A program made the translations under genes and the position numbers. Below, in pieces: positions 52,820-60,894 of a DNA stretch of 64,000 nucleotides. A model generated the notes under the pieces. That model was not told the origin of the DNA. It saw only the letters and a program-made list of their open reading frames with translations, and did no database searches. The stretch spans positions 2,108,001-2,172,000 of the forward strand of contig NZ_JAPKNJ010000001.1 of NCBI RefSeq assembly GCF_026343945.1, in the 5' to 3' direction. Within the stretch, counting starts at the first letter, position 1, and the number at the start of each line of letters is the position of its first letter. Source of the stretch: Kaistia algarum (GTDB lineage: Bacteria > Pseudomonadota > Alphaproteobacteria > Rhizobiales > Kaistiaceae).

Positions 52820-53754
52820 GACGTCCTGCCCTCGGCATACATGCGGCGGACGACAAAGGCGGAGACGATGGCGACGAAGACGAATAGCGCCATGCCGATC
52901 GCCGCGCCGAGGCCGCGATTCATGAATTGGAACGTGGTGGTGAAGACGAGATATTCGGGCAGCGTCGTCGCGTTGCCGGGCCCGCCCTTGGTCAATGCGT
53001 AGATGAGTGGGAACATCCAGATCAGGATGCCGGAGGTGCACAGCACCGTCCAATAGCCGATCACCGGCTTGATCAGCGGCATGATGATCCGGAACAGCAG
53101 GCTCCAGAAGCCGGCCCCGTCGAGTCGCGCCGCCTCGATGATGTCTTCGGAAATGGTGGCGAGACCGGAGAGATAGGTCAGCACGCCGAGGCCGAAGAAG
53201 CTCCAGAGCGCCACGGCGGTGAGCGAGAGCAGGGCGCTGTTCGGCCCGTTCAGCCACTCGATGGCGAGCGGCGCGAGTCCGATCGCGCGCAGCAGCGCAT
53301 TGAGGGGGCCGTCGGGTGCCAGGATCTGGCGAAACATGATGCCGACGACGATCGGCGCGATCATGTAGGGCAGGAAGAAGGTCGCGCGGAAGAACTTCCA
53401 CCCCGGCGAGCGCTGGAAGATCAGCACGGCGAGCACAAGCGGCAGCAGGACCCAGACCGGCAGCGTCGCAAAGGCGACCATCGCGTTGCGGAACGAGCCG
53501 AGGAACACCGGGTCGTCCAGCATGGTCCGGTAGTTGGCAAGGCCGGCAAAGGTCGGGTCCTCGAAACCTTGCGTCTCCAGAAGGCTCAGATAGAAGCCGC
53601 GCAGCAGCGGCACGAGCTTGAACAGCACGGCGAGCGTCACGCCCGGCACGATGAAGGTGAGGGCGAGAAGCGTTTCGCGCCGCACCCCGCGCTGGATGCT
53701 TCGGGATCCTGCCTGCGGGGCGGGGCGTGACAGATCGTCGACGGCGGCGGCCAT
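52816..53754 (-). CDS. Carbohydrate ABC transporter permease (MalF-like)
   Basis: 312 residues with six transmembrane helices. The EAA motif ISEDIIEAARLDGAGFWSLLFRIIMPLIKPV and the upstream LGSFRNAMVAFATLPVWVLLPLVLAVLIFQRSPG are signature regions of CUT1 sugar permeases. It forms a heterodimer with the MalG-like protein encoded downstream. A 10-bp hairpin separates it from the binding-protein gene. Confidence 0.93.
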   Translation of the reverse strand: MAAAVDDLSRPAPQAGSRSIQRGVRRETLLALTFIVPGVTLAVLFKLVPLLRGFYLSLLETQGFEDPTFAGLANYRTMLDDPVFLGSFRNAMVAFATLPVWVLLPLVLAVLIFQRSPGWKFFRATFFLPYMIAPIVVGIMFRQILAPDGPLNALLRAIGLAPLAIEWLNGPNSALLSLTAVALWSFFGLGVLTYLSGLATISEDIIEAARLDGAGFWSLLFRIIMPLIKPVIGYWTVLCTSGILIWMFPLIYALTKGGPGNATTLPEYLVFTTTFQFMNRGLGAAIGMALFVFVAIVSAFVVRRMYAEGRTS

Positions 53755-53779
53755 GGCGGTCCTTCTCAGCGGCGGCGAG

Positions 53780-53804
53780 CGGGGAGGCGGCGTGCGCCTC
53801 CCCG
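53780..53804 (-). other. Intercistronic hairpin after the binding-protein gene
   Basis: CGGGGAGGCG (53780-53789) and CGCCTCCCCG (53795-53804) form a perfect 10-bp stem with a 5-base loop, 8 bases past the binding-protein stop. No U-tract follows, so it is probably a stabilising or partial-termination element that favours binding-protein expression over permeases. Confidence 0.7.
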
Positions 53805-53812
53805 TTGCAGGC

Positions 53813-55129
53813 TTACTGGCGCTTGCTCGGGCTCTGCTCGAGCGCCTTCTGCATGCGCGCGGTCCAGTCCTCGATCGAGATCTGGCCGAGGGTCACTTCC
53901 TGCCAGCCGCGGGCGAGCGCATCGGCTTCCTGGCCGGAGAGGATCACGCCGGCATGCAGTGTCGGCTTCTTGATGATCTCGAGGATCTGGGCGAGGGCTG
54001 GCGACTGCGGCAATGCCGAGGGATCGACATCCTTGGAAAGCGAGATGCCGCCGGCCACCTTGGTCAGCAGTGCGGCATTCTCCTTGCCGGCCATCCACTT
54101 CACGAATTTGAAGGCCGCATCCTTCTTGTCGCTCCAGGACGAGACGCCGAAAACCGAGCTTTCGATGCCGGAGAAGCTGTTCGCGAGCGGTGCATCGGCA
54201 ACGAGGGTCGGCCAGCGCGTCGCGCCGACATTCTCAGAGCCGAGCGCCTTGTCGAAGGCGGCCCAGTTCACCGCGTCGGAGATGATGGTGCCGGCGAAAG
54301 CGGCATTGCCGCTCTGGAAGATGTCGGCGCCATCGGGAAGCATGGTGATCGAGGGTGCCGAGGAATTGGCCCAGCCCTTCTGCGTGATCGAAGCGAGGCC
54401 CTTCAGGATGTTGACCATCTTCGGGTCGGTCCAGGGCATCTTGCCGACGAGCATGGCGCGCATGTCGTCTTCGGTCAGGTAGTTGCGGGCGACTTCCGGA
54501 AAGTCCCAATAGGCCGGGAAGACGCCGGAAAGGCCGAGGGCGAGACAGGTCTTGCCGATCGCCTTCACCTTGGCGCAGGCCGCGTCCATCTCGTCCCAGG
54601 TCCTGGGCGGATTGGCCGGGTCGAGGCCAGCCTCGGTCAGGACCTTCTTGTTGTAATAGAGGACATTGCCCTGATAGCCGAAGGGCAGGCCGTAGCAGGC
54701 TTTGGACGTATCGAAGTTGAGGCAGCCGCCGGAATAGGTGATCAGGCCCTTGCCGGCTTCGAGCACGTCGGCCGGCAGCTCGGCATAGGCGCTGCGGCGG
54801 TCGTAGAGCTCAAGCCCGGCATTGTTCTCCATAACGTCTGGACCGCTCTTGGTCGCGATATAGGGGCCCTGGACCTCCGGATAGCGGTCGAACGGAACGG
54901 TTTCCAGCTCGACCTTGATGTCGGGATTGTCCTTCTCGAAGGCGGCGACCAGCGCCTTCCAATAGTCGGCGCCGCCCGGCTCCCAGTTCAGCACCTTGAT
55001 CGTGGTGACGTCGGCCGCATGGGCGAGCGTCGCCATCGGCAGGGCCATGGTTGCGGCGGCGGCGAGGCAGAACGCCGATTGCGCGAGGCGGCGGCCGATC
55101 CGGCCCGTCCGCGATGAAACTGGCTTCAT
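53813..55129 (-). CDS. Carbohydrate ABC transporter substrate-binding protein
   Basis: 438 residues with a Sec signal (about 37 residues, LAQSAFCLAAAATMALPMATLAHAA) and a family 1 extracellular binding fold: KVLNWEPGGADYWKALVAAFEKDNPDIKVELETVPFDRYPEVQG and YGLPFGYQGNVLYYNKKVLTEAGL. It captures a sugar or sugar alcohol for the MalFG-type channel. Four Cys residues in the middle (CLNF, KACYG, AACAKV, TCLALG) may form disulfides. The ATG at 55129 is preferred over an upstream start at 55204. Promoter lies in 55130-55441. Confidence 0.93.
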   Translation of the reverse strand: MKPVSSRTGRIGRRLAQSAFCLAAAATMALPMATLAHAADVTTIKVLNWEPGGADYWKALVAAFEKDNPDIKVELETVPFDRYPEVQGPYIATKSGPDVMENNAGLELYDRRSAYAELPADVLEAGKGLITYSGGCLNFDTSKACYGLPFGYQGNVLYYNKKVLTEAGLDPANPPRTWDEMDAACAKVKAIGKTCLALGLSGVFPAYWDFPEVARNYLTEDDMRAMLVGKMPWTDPKMVNILKGLASITQKGWANSSAPSITMLPDGADIFQSGNAAFAGTIISDAVNWAAFDKALGSENVGATRWPTLVADAPLANSFSGIESSVFGVSSWSDKKDAAFKFVKWMAGKENAALLTKVAGGISLSKDVDPSALPQSPALAQILEIIKKPTLHAGVILSGQEADALARGWQEVTLGQISIEDWTARMQKALEQSPSKRQ

Positions 55130-55441
55130 GAATTGTCCCTTTCGGTAGGTGTCCGTCGTTCTTGAGATCGTCCGCGCGGGCAGCGCCCGCCGCGTTTCCC
55201 TCACCGGTCGTTGCCGGCGATCGACAAGGACGCTAGCACAGTGTTTTCGTGTGTGAAATAGGAATTCCGTATAAGAAAGTTACCGAGCCACTGATGGGAC
55301 GGAGCGCGCGACATTGCGCGCCGACCGGCGTGCCGACGCGCGCAAGCTCTTGGTCGGAAACGGAAAAACGCTCATCGCGGCGCGAGCGACACCGCCCGGC
55401 GCGGCGGCCGGTCAGGACGGGCGATGCGGGGCGCCTTGAAG
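55130..55441. promoter_or_regulatory. Intergenic region ahead of the binding-protein gene
   Basis: 312 bases between the Gfo/Idh gene stop (55442) and the binding-protein start (55129), both leftward. It contains an AT-rich stretch at about 55238-55280 with a GGAATTCC palindrome (55261-55268), the best place for the operon promoter and regulator binding. I see no clear hairpin terminator and no ORF with coding character. Confidence 0.3.
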
Positions 55442-56530
55442 TCAGATCGCCTCGGGCACGACGCCGCCGAGGCGGCTGGAAGCGAGGCAGGCATCGACCA
55501 GCGCCATGGTGCGGATGGAATCATGCACGTCGGTATCGAGGCTCGCATCCTCGCCGGCCGCATAGCGCTGCAGATTGGACATGACGGCGCCGAAGGCGTC
55601 GGGCACACGCTCGCCGACAAGCGGGACCTCGGTCCAATCACCGCCCTCGGTAATGATCTCCAGCTTTTCGGGATGCGGCTTCACATAGTCGATCAGATAG
55701 CCGAGTTCGAGCCGGGCGCAGCCCTTGGTGCCCTCGACGCGGATGGTCGCCTCGATATGCTTCGGGCCGTAATTATAGGTGTGGTTGAGCGAGAGGCAGC
55801 AGCGGGCCATGGCGCCATAGTCGAGGATGATCGAGGATCGCGCATCTTTCAAATCGGGATAGCGCGGATGCGGCACCGCCTTGGCATAGGCGCTCCGCGG
55901 CTCGCCGAGGACCGAGCGGATCCAGTCGAGATAATGGATCGAGTGCAACGGGATCTCGACCGCGTCGAGCCTCGGGATGAAGGCCCATAGCTCCCAAGGC
56001 ATGTAGACGGCGAGATGGACTTCCAGCTCGACGATATCACCCAGCAGCCCGCGCCGAACCGCGTCGCGGATCGCCAGCATGGACGGCGTGAAGCGAAGCT
56101 GGAAGTTGGTCGCCGCCGTGATGTGTTTTTCGTCGAGCGCGGCAACGATCCGGCGGGCCTCGGCAAGGCCGGTGCCGAGTGGCTTCTGGATCAGTGCAAC
56201 GCTGTTCTCCGGCAGGCGCCGGACCGCACCCAGAATGGCGTCCGGCGGCAAGGCCAGATCGAAGATGCCGTCGGCGCCCGTTGCCGCTACCGCCGCCTCG
56301 AAGCTTTCATGCACGACCGGAACCGCAAACTGCTCCGCCACGGCGCGTGCCTTGGCGCCATCGAGATCGAAGATGCGCGCCACCGGTAGGCCGATCTTGC
56401 GGTAGGCCGGCAGATGCGCGTCCGAGACGATGCCGCCCGCTCCGATGATCGTTATGGGACGCGGCCGGCTCGGCATCGGCCATGTCTGCTGCAAGGGCGT
56501 GTCCGTACCGAGGGAGAGCGCAGCCGACAT
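55442..56530 (-). CDS. Gfo/Idh/MocA family sugar dehydrogenase
   Basis: 362 residues. The NAD fold is ITIIGAGGIVSDAHLPAYRKIGLPVARIFDLD; QKPLGTGLAEARRIVAA holds the EKP-like Lys-Pro and NFQLRF starts the second domain, with EIPLHSIHYLDWIRS matching the catalytic His region. The family oxidises sugars to lactones with NAD(P). Between the ABC importer and the glycosidase/lactonase genes, it fits oxidation of an L-sugar to its lactone. ATG 56530 with GGAGGT close upstream is chosen over 56542. Confidence 0.9.
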   Translation of the reverse strand: MSAALSLGTDTPLQQTWPMPSRPRPITIIGAGGIVSDAHLPAYRKIGLPVARIFDLDGAKARAVAEQFAVPVVHESFEAAVAATGADGIFDLALPPDAILGAVRRLPENSVALIQKPLGTGLAEARRIVAALDEKHITAATNFQLRFTPSMLAIRDAVRRGLLGDIVELEVHLAVYMPWELWAFIPRLDAVEIPLHSIHYLDWIRSVLGEPRSAYAKAVPHPRYPDLKDARSSIILDYGAMARCCLSLNHTYNYGPKHIEATIRVEGTKGCARLELGYLIDYVKPHPEKLEIITEGGDWTEVPLVGERVPDAFGAVMSNLQRYAAGEDASLDTDVHDSIRTMALVDACLASSRLGGVVPEAI

Positions 56531-56569
56531 CCGGACCTCCATGCATGCCGGGCATTTCCCCGGTCGGGC

Positions 56570-56581
56570 GAATTGAAATTC
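56570..56581. promoter_or_regulatory. Short palindrome in the divergent promoter region
   Basis: GAATTGAAATTC has perfect 5-bp arms around a 2-base centre. It sits in the AT-rich 145-base region between the Gfo/Idh gene and the divergent glycosidase-like gene. Confidence 0.25.
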
Positions 56582-56675
56582 TATCACTAACGAAAGTCAA
56601 TGTTGATATTTGATAATCATTCGGCAATCCTGCCGGCTTCAGCATAGTTCGGACGGCAAGGGCTTGGAGGATCTG

Positions 56676-58343
56676 ATGGCTGCGCACGGTTTGATGGCAA
56701 TCGGGGACCGGCTTGCGGTCGAGGGCGGCGATCGCCATCCCCATGCAGTGCAGCGGCTGCGCGAAGCGTTCCCGCAATTGCATGTCCTTCCGGCAACCGA
56801 GGCGCCGGCCGGCGTTCCCCGTCTTCGCCTCATCGAGGATCGCCATTTAGCCGAAGGGGCCTTTGACATCGAGGTCGAATCGGGTGAGCGGGCTGGGATC
56901 ACGCTGCGGGGCGGCCCTTTCTCGGGGGTCATCTACGGAATGCAAGAATGGATCGACAAGGCAGGCTGGCGCGACGGTGGCCTTGCGATTGCCGACTTTC
57001 CGCTTCGCGGCGCGCCGGGCCTTGCCTATCGCGCCTGGTGGACCTGGGATCATTCGACGAACTGGGAGCTTTCCCAGATCGGCCACCAGGAGATCGGCGT
57101 CTTCAATCCTTATGGCAAGCCGCCGGCCGGGTTCCTCGCCGACTATAAGCGGGCCGTCGATTTCGCCAGCCGAAACCGCATCGCCGCGATCATCATCTAT
57201 GGCTTCCTGCGCGACTCGCATGGTGGCATCGCCGCGGCGCAGGAGCTGTGCCGCTACGCCAACGAGCGCGGCGTGCGCATCCTTCCGGGTATCGCGGTCG
57301 GTGCCTATGGCGGCGTCTATTGGGAAGGCGAGCATCGCTACAATCTCTCGACCTGGCTGCGCGGCCATCCCGATATCGGCTCCACGCTGGAAAAGGGTGT
57401 CGGCTTCCAGATCGCCGATCTCGACTTCCCGCTCGCCTTCCCGCGCAGCGACTATACCGTTGCCGCCTGTCCGTCGCGGCCCGAGACCATGGAATGGATG
57501 ACCGAGGCGGTCGCCTGGCTGGCCGAGACCTTCGAGATCGGCGGCATCAATATCGAGAGCGGCGATTATGGCGTCTGCGGCTGCGAGCGCTGCCGGGCGC
57601 GGCGCGGCGAGCGGGAGGATGGCAGCCGCCGCAGCGGCGATCTCGAATCCTGGTCCTATGCCGATATGGCCGACAATTTTCCGCGCCTGATGGAAGCGGC
57701 CCGAGGCAAGCGCGACGATCTCTGGCTGTTCTGCGAACTGCAATGGGACAATCTGCTGGATCCGGGTGCCCATGGTGCACTCGCCGGCATGCCGCAGGGC
57801 GGCATCTACCAGCACACGCTGAACCGCAGCTACTGGAACCGCCTCAACGCCGAACTGACGCGCGCGGACGTCGCGCGGCTGCCGACCAGGACCAACATCC
57901 TGCGCTGCCAGTTCGCCAGCCAATGGAACGGCGACCGGCGGACCGAGCGCTACGCCTTCAACGGGCGCAGCTTCGCCGAAATGTGCCGCAAGGCCGCCGA
58001 TGTCGGCATGCAGGGACTGACCGTCTGGGGTGAGGCTTCACCCTATCTGGCGACAACGGAACTCAGCTATTTGGCCTTCGGCCGCTTCGGCTACGACCCG
58101 GATCTTTCCTGGGAGACTTTCCTCGCCGAGGATGCGGCGCCTCTGTTCGGCGGGCTGGCGGAGGCGGAGCAGTTCATTGCCATCGCTGAGGAGATCGACT
58201 GCCATGCCGAATTGCCGGATGCGCGGTTGAAGTCGTTTGCCGGCGTTGCTCTGGACGGCGCGCGCCATGGGGACGATGCCGTGGCGCGGCGCTGGCTGAG
58301 CCTCGCCGACCGGATCGGCCGCCGTCGCTATATGGGCGGCTGA
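56676..58343 (+). CDS. Putative intracellular glycoside hydrolase (GH20/GH67-like layout)
   Basis: 555 residues without a signal peptide. A small N-terminal domain ends in GITLRGGPFSGVIYGMQEWIDK, the pattern of the alpha/beta domain before GH20/GH67 barrels, followed by LAYRAWWTWDHSTNW and barrel strands IAAIIIYGF, VRILPGIAVGAYGG and GGINIESGDYG, in which E294 could be catalytic. A CGCERC cluster (C301, C303, C306) may bind metal. I cannot name the family with certainty. It starts an operon with the lactonase-like gene; GGAGG precedes the ATG. Confidence 0.6.
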   Translation: MAAHGLMAIGDRLAVEGGDRHPHAVQRLREAFPQLHVLPATEAPAGVPRLRLIEDRHLAEGAFDIEVESGERAGITLRGGPFSGVIYGMQEWIDKAGWRDGGLAIADFPLRGAPGLAYRAWWTWDHSTNWELSQIGHQEIGVFNPYGKPPAGFLADYKRAVDFASRNRIAAIIIYGFLRDSHGGIAAAQELCRYANERGVRILPGIAVGAYGGVYWEGEHRYNLSTWLRGHPDIGSTLEKGVGFQIADLDFPLAFPRSDYTVAACPSRPETMEWMTEAVAWLAETFEIGGINIESGDYGVCGCERCRARRGEREDGSRRSGDLESWSYADMADNFPRLMEAARGKRDDLWLFCELQWDNLLDPGAHGALAGMPQGGIYQHTLNRSYWNRLNAELTRADVARLPTRTNILRCQFASQWNGDRRTERYAFNGRSFAEMCRKAADVGMQGLTVWGEASPYLATTELSYLAFGRFGYDPDLSWETFLAEDAAPLFGGLAEAEQFIAIAEEIDCHAELPDARLKSFAGVALDGARHGDDAVARRWLSLADRIGRRRYMGG

Positions 58344-58345
58344 TC

Positions 58346-59242
58346 ATGGCGGATAACCTCTATGACGGGCCGATCGTCGATCCCCATCATCATCTCTGGG
58401 ATCGCAGCCTGCATCGCCATGCCTGGCTGGAGGGCGCCAGCGACCCGGCGCTGGCCGACCAATTGCCGGCGGACTATCACGCCGCGGTCTCCGGGCACAA
58501 TGTCGTTGCGAGCGTGCATGTCGAAGCCAATTGGGATCCGGCCAACCCTTATGGCGAGGTTGAATGGCTGGACGGGCTCGATCGGTCCGGCGGCATCGCC
58601 GCGCGTTATGTCGCCGGCGCGAATCTCGCCGATCCGAAGGTCGAGGCGCTGCTGGCGCGCTATGCGGCGCATCCCCGTGTGGTTGGCATCCGCGACATAC
58701 TGAGCTGGCACCCGGATCCGGCGAAGCGCTTCGTCGATCAGCGCGAGCGGATGAACGATCCCTCGTGGCAGCGTGGGCTCGCCTGTCTCGCCGGTCACAG
58801 TCTGAGTTTCGATCTGATGATAACGCCCTGGCAGATGGACAGCGCGGCACGGCTCGTCGCCGATTTCCCCGAGACGTTCTTCGTCCTCAATCATTGCGGC
58901 AGCCCGATCGACCGCGATCGCGAGGGCATGGCGCATTGGCGTCGCGGGCTCCGAGAATTGGCGCGGGCGCCCAATCTGGCGCTGAAGATCTCCGATCCGG
59001 TCGCCTATGACCCGGACTGGACGCTGGAAAGCCTGCGTCCGGTGGTGCTCGACTGCATCGACGCCTTCACACCCGCGCAATGCCTGTTCGCCAGCGACTA
59101 TCCGGTCGTTGCCCTGCATGCGTCGTTCGGCGCGATCTACGATGCCTTCAAGACGATCGTTTCCGGCTTCAGCGACAGCGAGCAGCGCGCGATGTTCGAG
59201 GCGAATGCCCGTGCCGCATATCGTCTGCCAGACGAGTTCTAG
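58346..59242 (+). CDS. Amidohydrolase-2 family protein (sugar lactonase-like)
   Basis: 298-residue TIM-barrel metal hydrolase. DPHHHLWD (12-19) is the HxH entry motif, followed by ASVHVEAN, LNHCGSPID and LFASDYPV (catalytic Asp). Close relatives are L-fucono/L-rhamnono-1,4-lactonases and 2-pyrone-4,6-dicarboxylate lactonase. Coupled to the glycosidase-like gene (2 bases apart) and near a rhamnose mutarotase and a Gfo/Idh dehydrogenase, it would open the sugar lactone to the aldonate. Its last 4 bases overlap the convergent TetR gene. Confidence 0.88.
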   Translation: MADNLYDGPIVDPHHHLWDRSLHRHAWLEGASDPALADQLPADYHAAVSGHNVVASVHVEANWDPANPYGEVEWLDGLDRSGGIAARYVAGANLADPKVEALLARYAAHPRVVGIRDILSWHPDPAKRFVDQRERMNDPSWQRGLACLAGHSLSFDLMITPWQMDSAARLVADFPETFFVLNHCGSPIDRDREGMAHWRRGLRELARAPNLALKISDPVAYDPDWTLESLRPVVLDCIDAFTPAQCLFASDYPVVALHASFGAIYDAFKTIVSGFSDSEQRAMFEANARAAYRLPDEF

Positions 59243-59958
59243 CCTTCCGTTCCATTGCGCAGGCGGTCAAGGATGATCGTGCGCATGGAGCGGATGGCGG
59301 CGCGGTAATTGAAGTCCGGGAACATCATGTTGCGGAACAGGGCGCCGTCGAGGAAGGTAGAAATGAAGGTCGCCATCTGCTTCGGCCGCGTCGGCTTGAA
59401 GATGCCGCTTTCGACGCCTTCGCGGATCGCCTGGCCGAGCACCACGGCTTCCTTCTCGTAAAAGGTGCGGATCGCCTCGTCGATCTTCTCGGTCCGGTTA
59501 TGCGTGCTCGCATAGTCGAGGCTGACCTTGGCGAGTTTCTGCATCAGCTGGAATTGCGTGATGTGGATCTCGATCCAGGAAGCGATGACCTCGTCGGGCG
59601 ACTTGGCGTTGTCGCGGATCTTCTCGAATTTCTCAAAGGCGGCCGCCACGGTCATCTCCACGGCCTTCAGGAACAGTTCTTCCTTGCTGCCGAAATAATA
59701 ATACATCAGCGACGGGTTGAAGCCCGTCGCCTTGGCGATGTCCTTGATCGTCACGGTGGAATAGTTCTGGTCGGCGAACAGGTCGAGCGCGACGTTGAGC
59801 AGCGTTTCGGATGTCGCCGGACTTGCATCGGTCTTGGAGACGGAGCGCAGCCGGCCGCGCGGCGCCTTGGCTTCGGCCCTCGCAGATACCGTCTCGTCCG
59901 ACGCCGCGGCCGGCACGCTTCGTCCAGCTTTCGGCGCCGCCATCTGCCTCTTGGTCAT
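59239..59958 (-). CDS. TetR/AcrR-family transcriptional regulator
   Basis: 239 residues. A long Ala/Lys-rich N-terminal tail is followed by SETLLNVALDLFADQNYSTVTIKDIAKATGFNPSLMYYYFGSKEELFLKAVEMTV, the TetR helix-turn-helix, then a helical ligand-binding domain with a C-terminal dimer region. The start at ATG 59958 excludes a 34-residue upstream extension without similarity. It is likely to control the adjacent leftward cluster (60103-64000), whose first genes lie upstream on the same strand. Confidence 0.9.
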   Translation of the reverse strand: MTKRQMAAPKAGRSVPAAASDETVSARAEAKAPRGRLRSVSKTDASPATSETLLNVALDLFADQNYSTVTIKDIAKATGFNPSLMYYYFGSKEELFLKAVEMTVAAAFEKFEKIRDNAKSPDEVIASWIEIHITQFQLMQKLAKVSLDYASTHNRTEKIDEAIRTFYEKEAVVLGQAIREGVESGIFKPTRPKQMATFISTFLDGALFRNMMFPDFNYRAAIRSMRTIILDRLRNGTEG

Positions 59959-60102
59959 TGGAAACCCGTCATCTGCGCGGCCGGAAGGATCGTGCCGACC
60001 ACCCCCTCTTGAGCGCCACGCCCACGAAAATCTGTCAAGCGGAACCTGCCGCCGGCACAATCTGCACTGGCATTACCCACAGCGGTGCTCAATATCGCCC
60101 CC

Positions 60103-60894
60103 TCATCGGTCGCCATCATGGAGATAGGCCGAGAGGTGCCAGGTCGCGACGCCGCCGCCGTCGACGGCCAGGGTCTGCGCCGTCACATAGGCGGCTTCAT
60201 CGGAGGCGAGGTAGGTGACGGCCTTCGCGATGTCGATCGTGCGGCCGGGGCGCTTCAGCGGCAGGCGCGAGACTTCCTTGATCAGCCAAGGCTCCTTCAC
60301 TTCCCAATCGGTATCGGGATCGCGGATGGCGCCGGGGCTGACGCCGTTGACGCGGATGCTAAAGGGCGACCATTCGAGCGCCATCTGCTGAGTCAGGCTC
60401 ACCACCGCCGCCTTCGAGGAACCATAGGCGCCGGAGCGCGGGAAGGAGCGGTGGGCCGAGGCGGCGATGATGTTCACGATCGAGCCCGCATTCTGCTTCA
60501 TCATCACGCGTGCGACGGCGGCGCTCACGAGGAATGTGCCCTTGACGTTGACGGCGTAGACTGCGTCCCAATCGGCTTCGGAGAGCGTTTCCAACGCGCC
60601 CGGTCGGCCAAGGCCGGCATTGTTGACGAGGATGTCGATCCGGCCGAAATGTCCCGCCACCTTCGCCACCATGGCATCGACAGAGGCTTGCTGCGTCACG
60701 TCGGCCTCGACGGCGATCGCCTCGGGGCCGAGTTCGCCCGCCAGCGCCTCAGCTCCGGGTAAGTCACCCTTGGTGACGATGGCGAGGATCGCGCCCTCGC
60801 GCGCCATCTCCTCGGCGATGGTCCTCCCCATGCCCCGCCTTCCGCCGGTGACGATCGCCACCCGCCCGGCGAGGCGTCCTGTCGCTGCCGTCAT
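60103..60894 (-). CDS. Short-chain dehydrogenase/reductase
   Basis: 263 residues. NAD(P) loop TGGRRGMG (17-24), ILVNNAGL, and SGAYGSSKAAVVSLTQQMALEW with catalytic Tyr and Lys (YxxxK); the Ser is in NIIAASAHRS. It reduces or oxidises a hydroxyl/ketone in the adjacent catabolic cluster. ATGA overlap with the FAD gene upstream; downstream it lies 144 bases from the TetR gene. Confidence 0.92.
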   Translation of the reverse strand: MTAATGRLAGRVAIVTGGRRGMGRTIAEEMAREGAILAIVTKGDLPGAEALAGELGPEAIAVEADVTQQASVDAMVAKVAGHFGRIDILVNNAGLGRPGALETLSEADWDAVYAVNVKGTFLVSAAVARVMMKQNAGSIVNIIAASAHRSFPRSGAYGSSKAAVVSLTQQMALEWSPFSIRVNGVSPGAIRDPDTDWEVKEPWLIKEVSRLPLKRPGRTIDIAKAVTYLASDEAAYVTAQTLAVDGGGVATWHLSAYLHDGDR

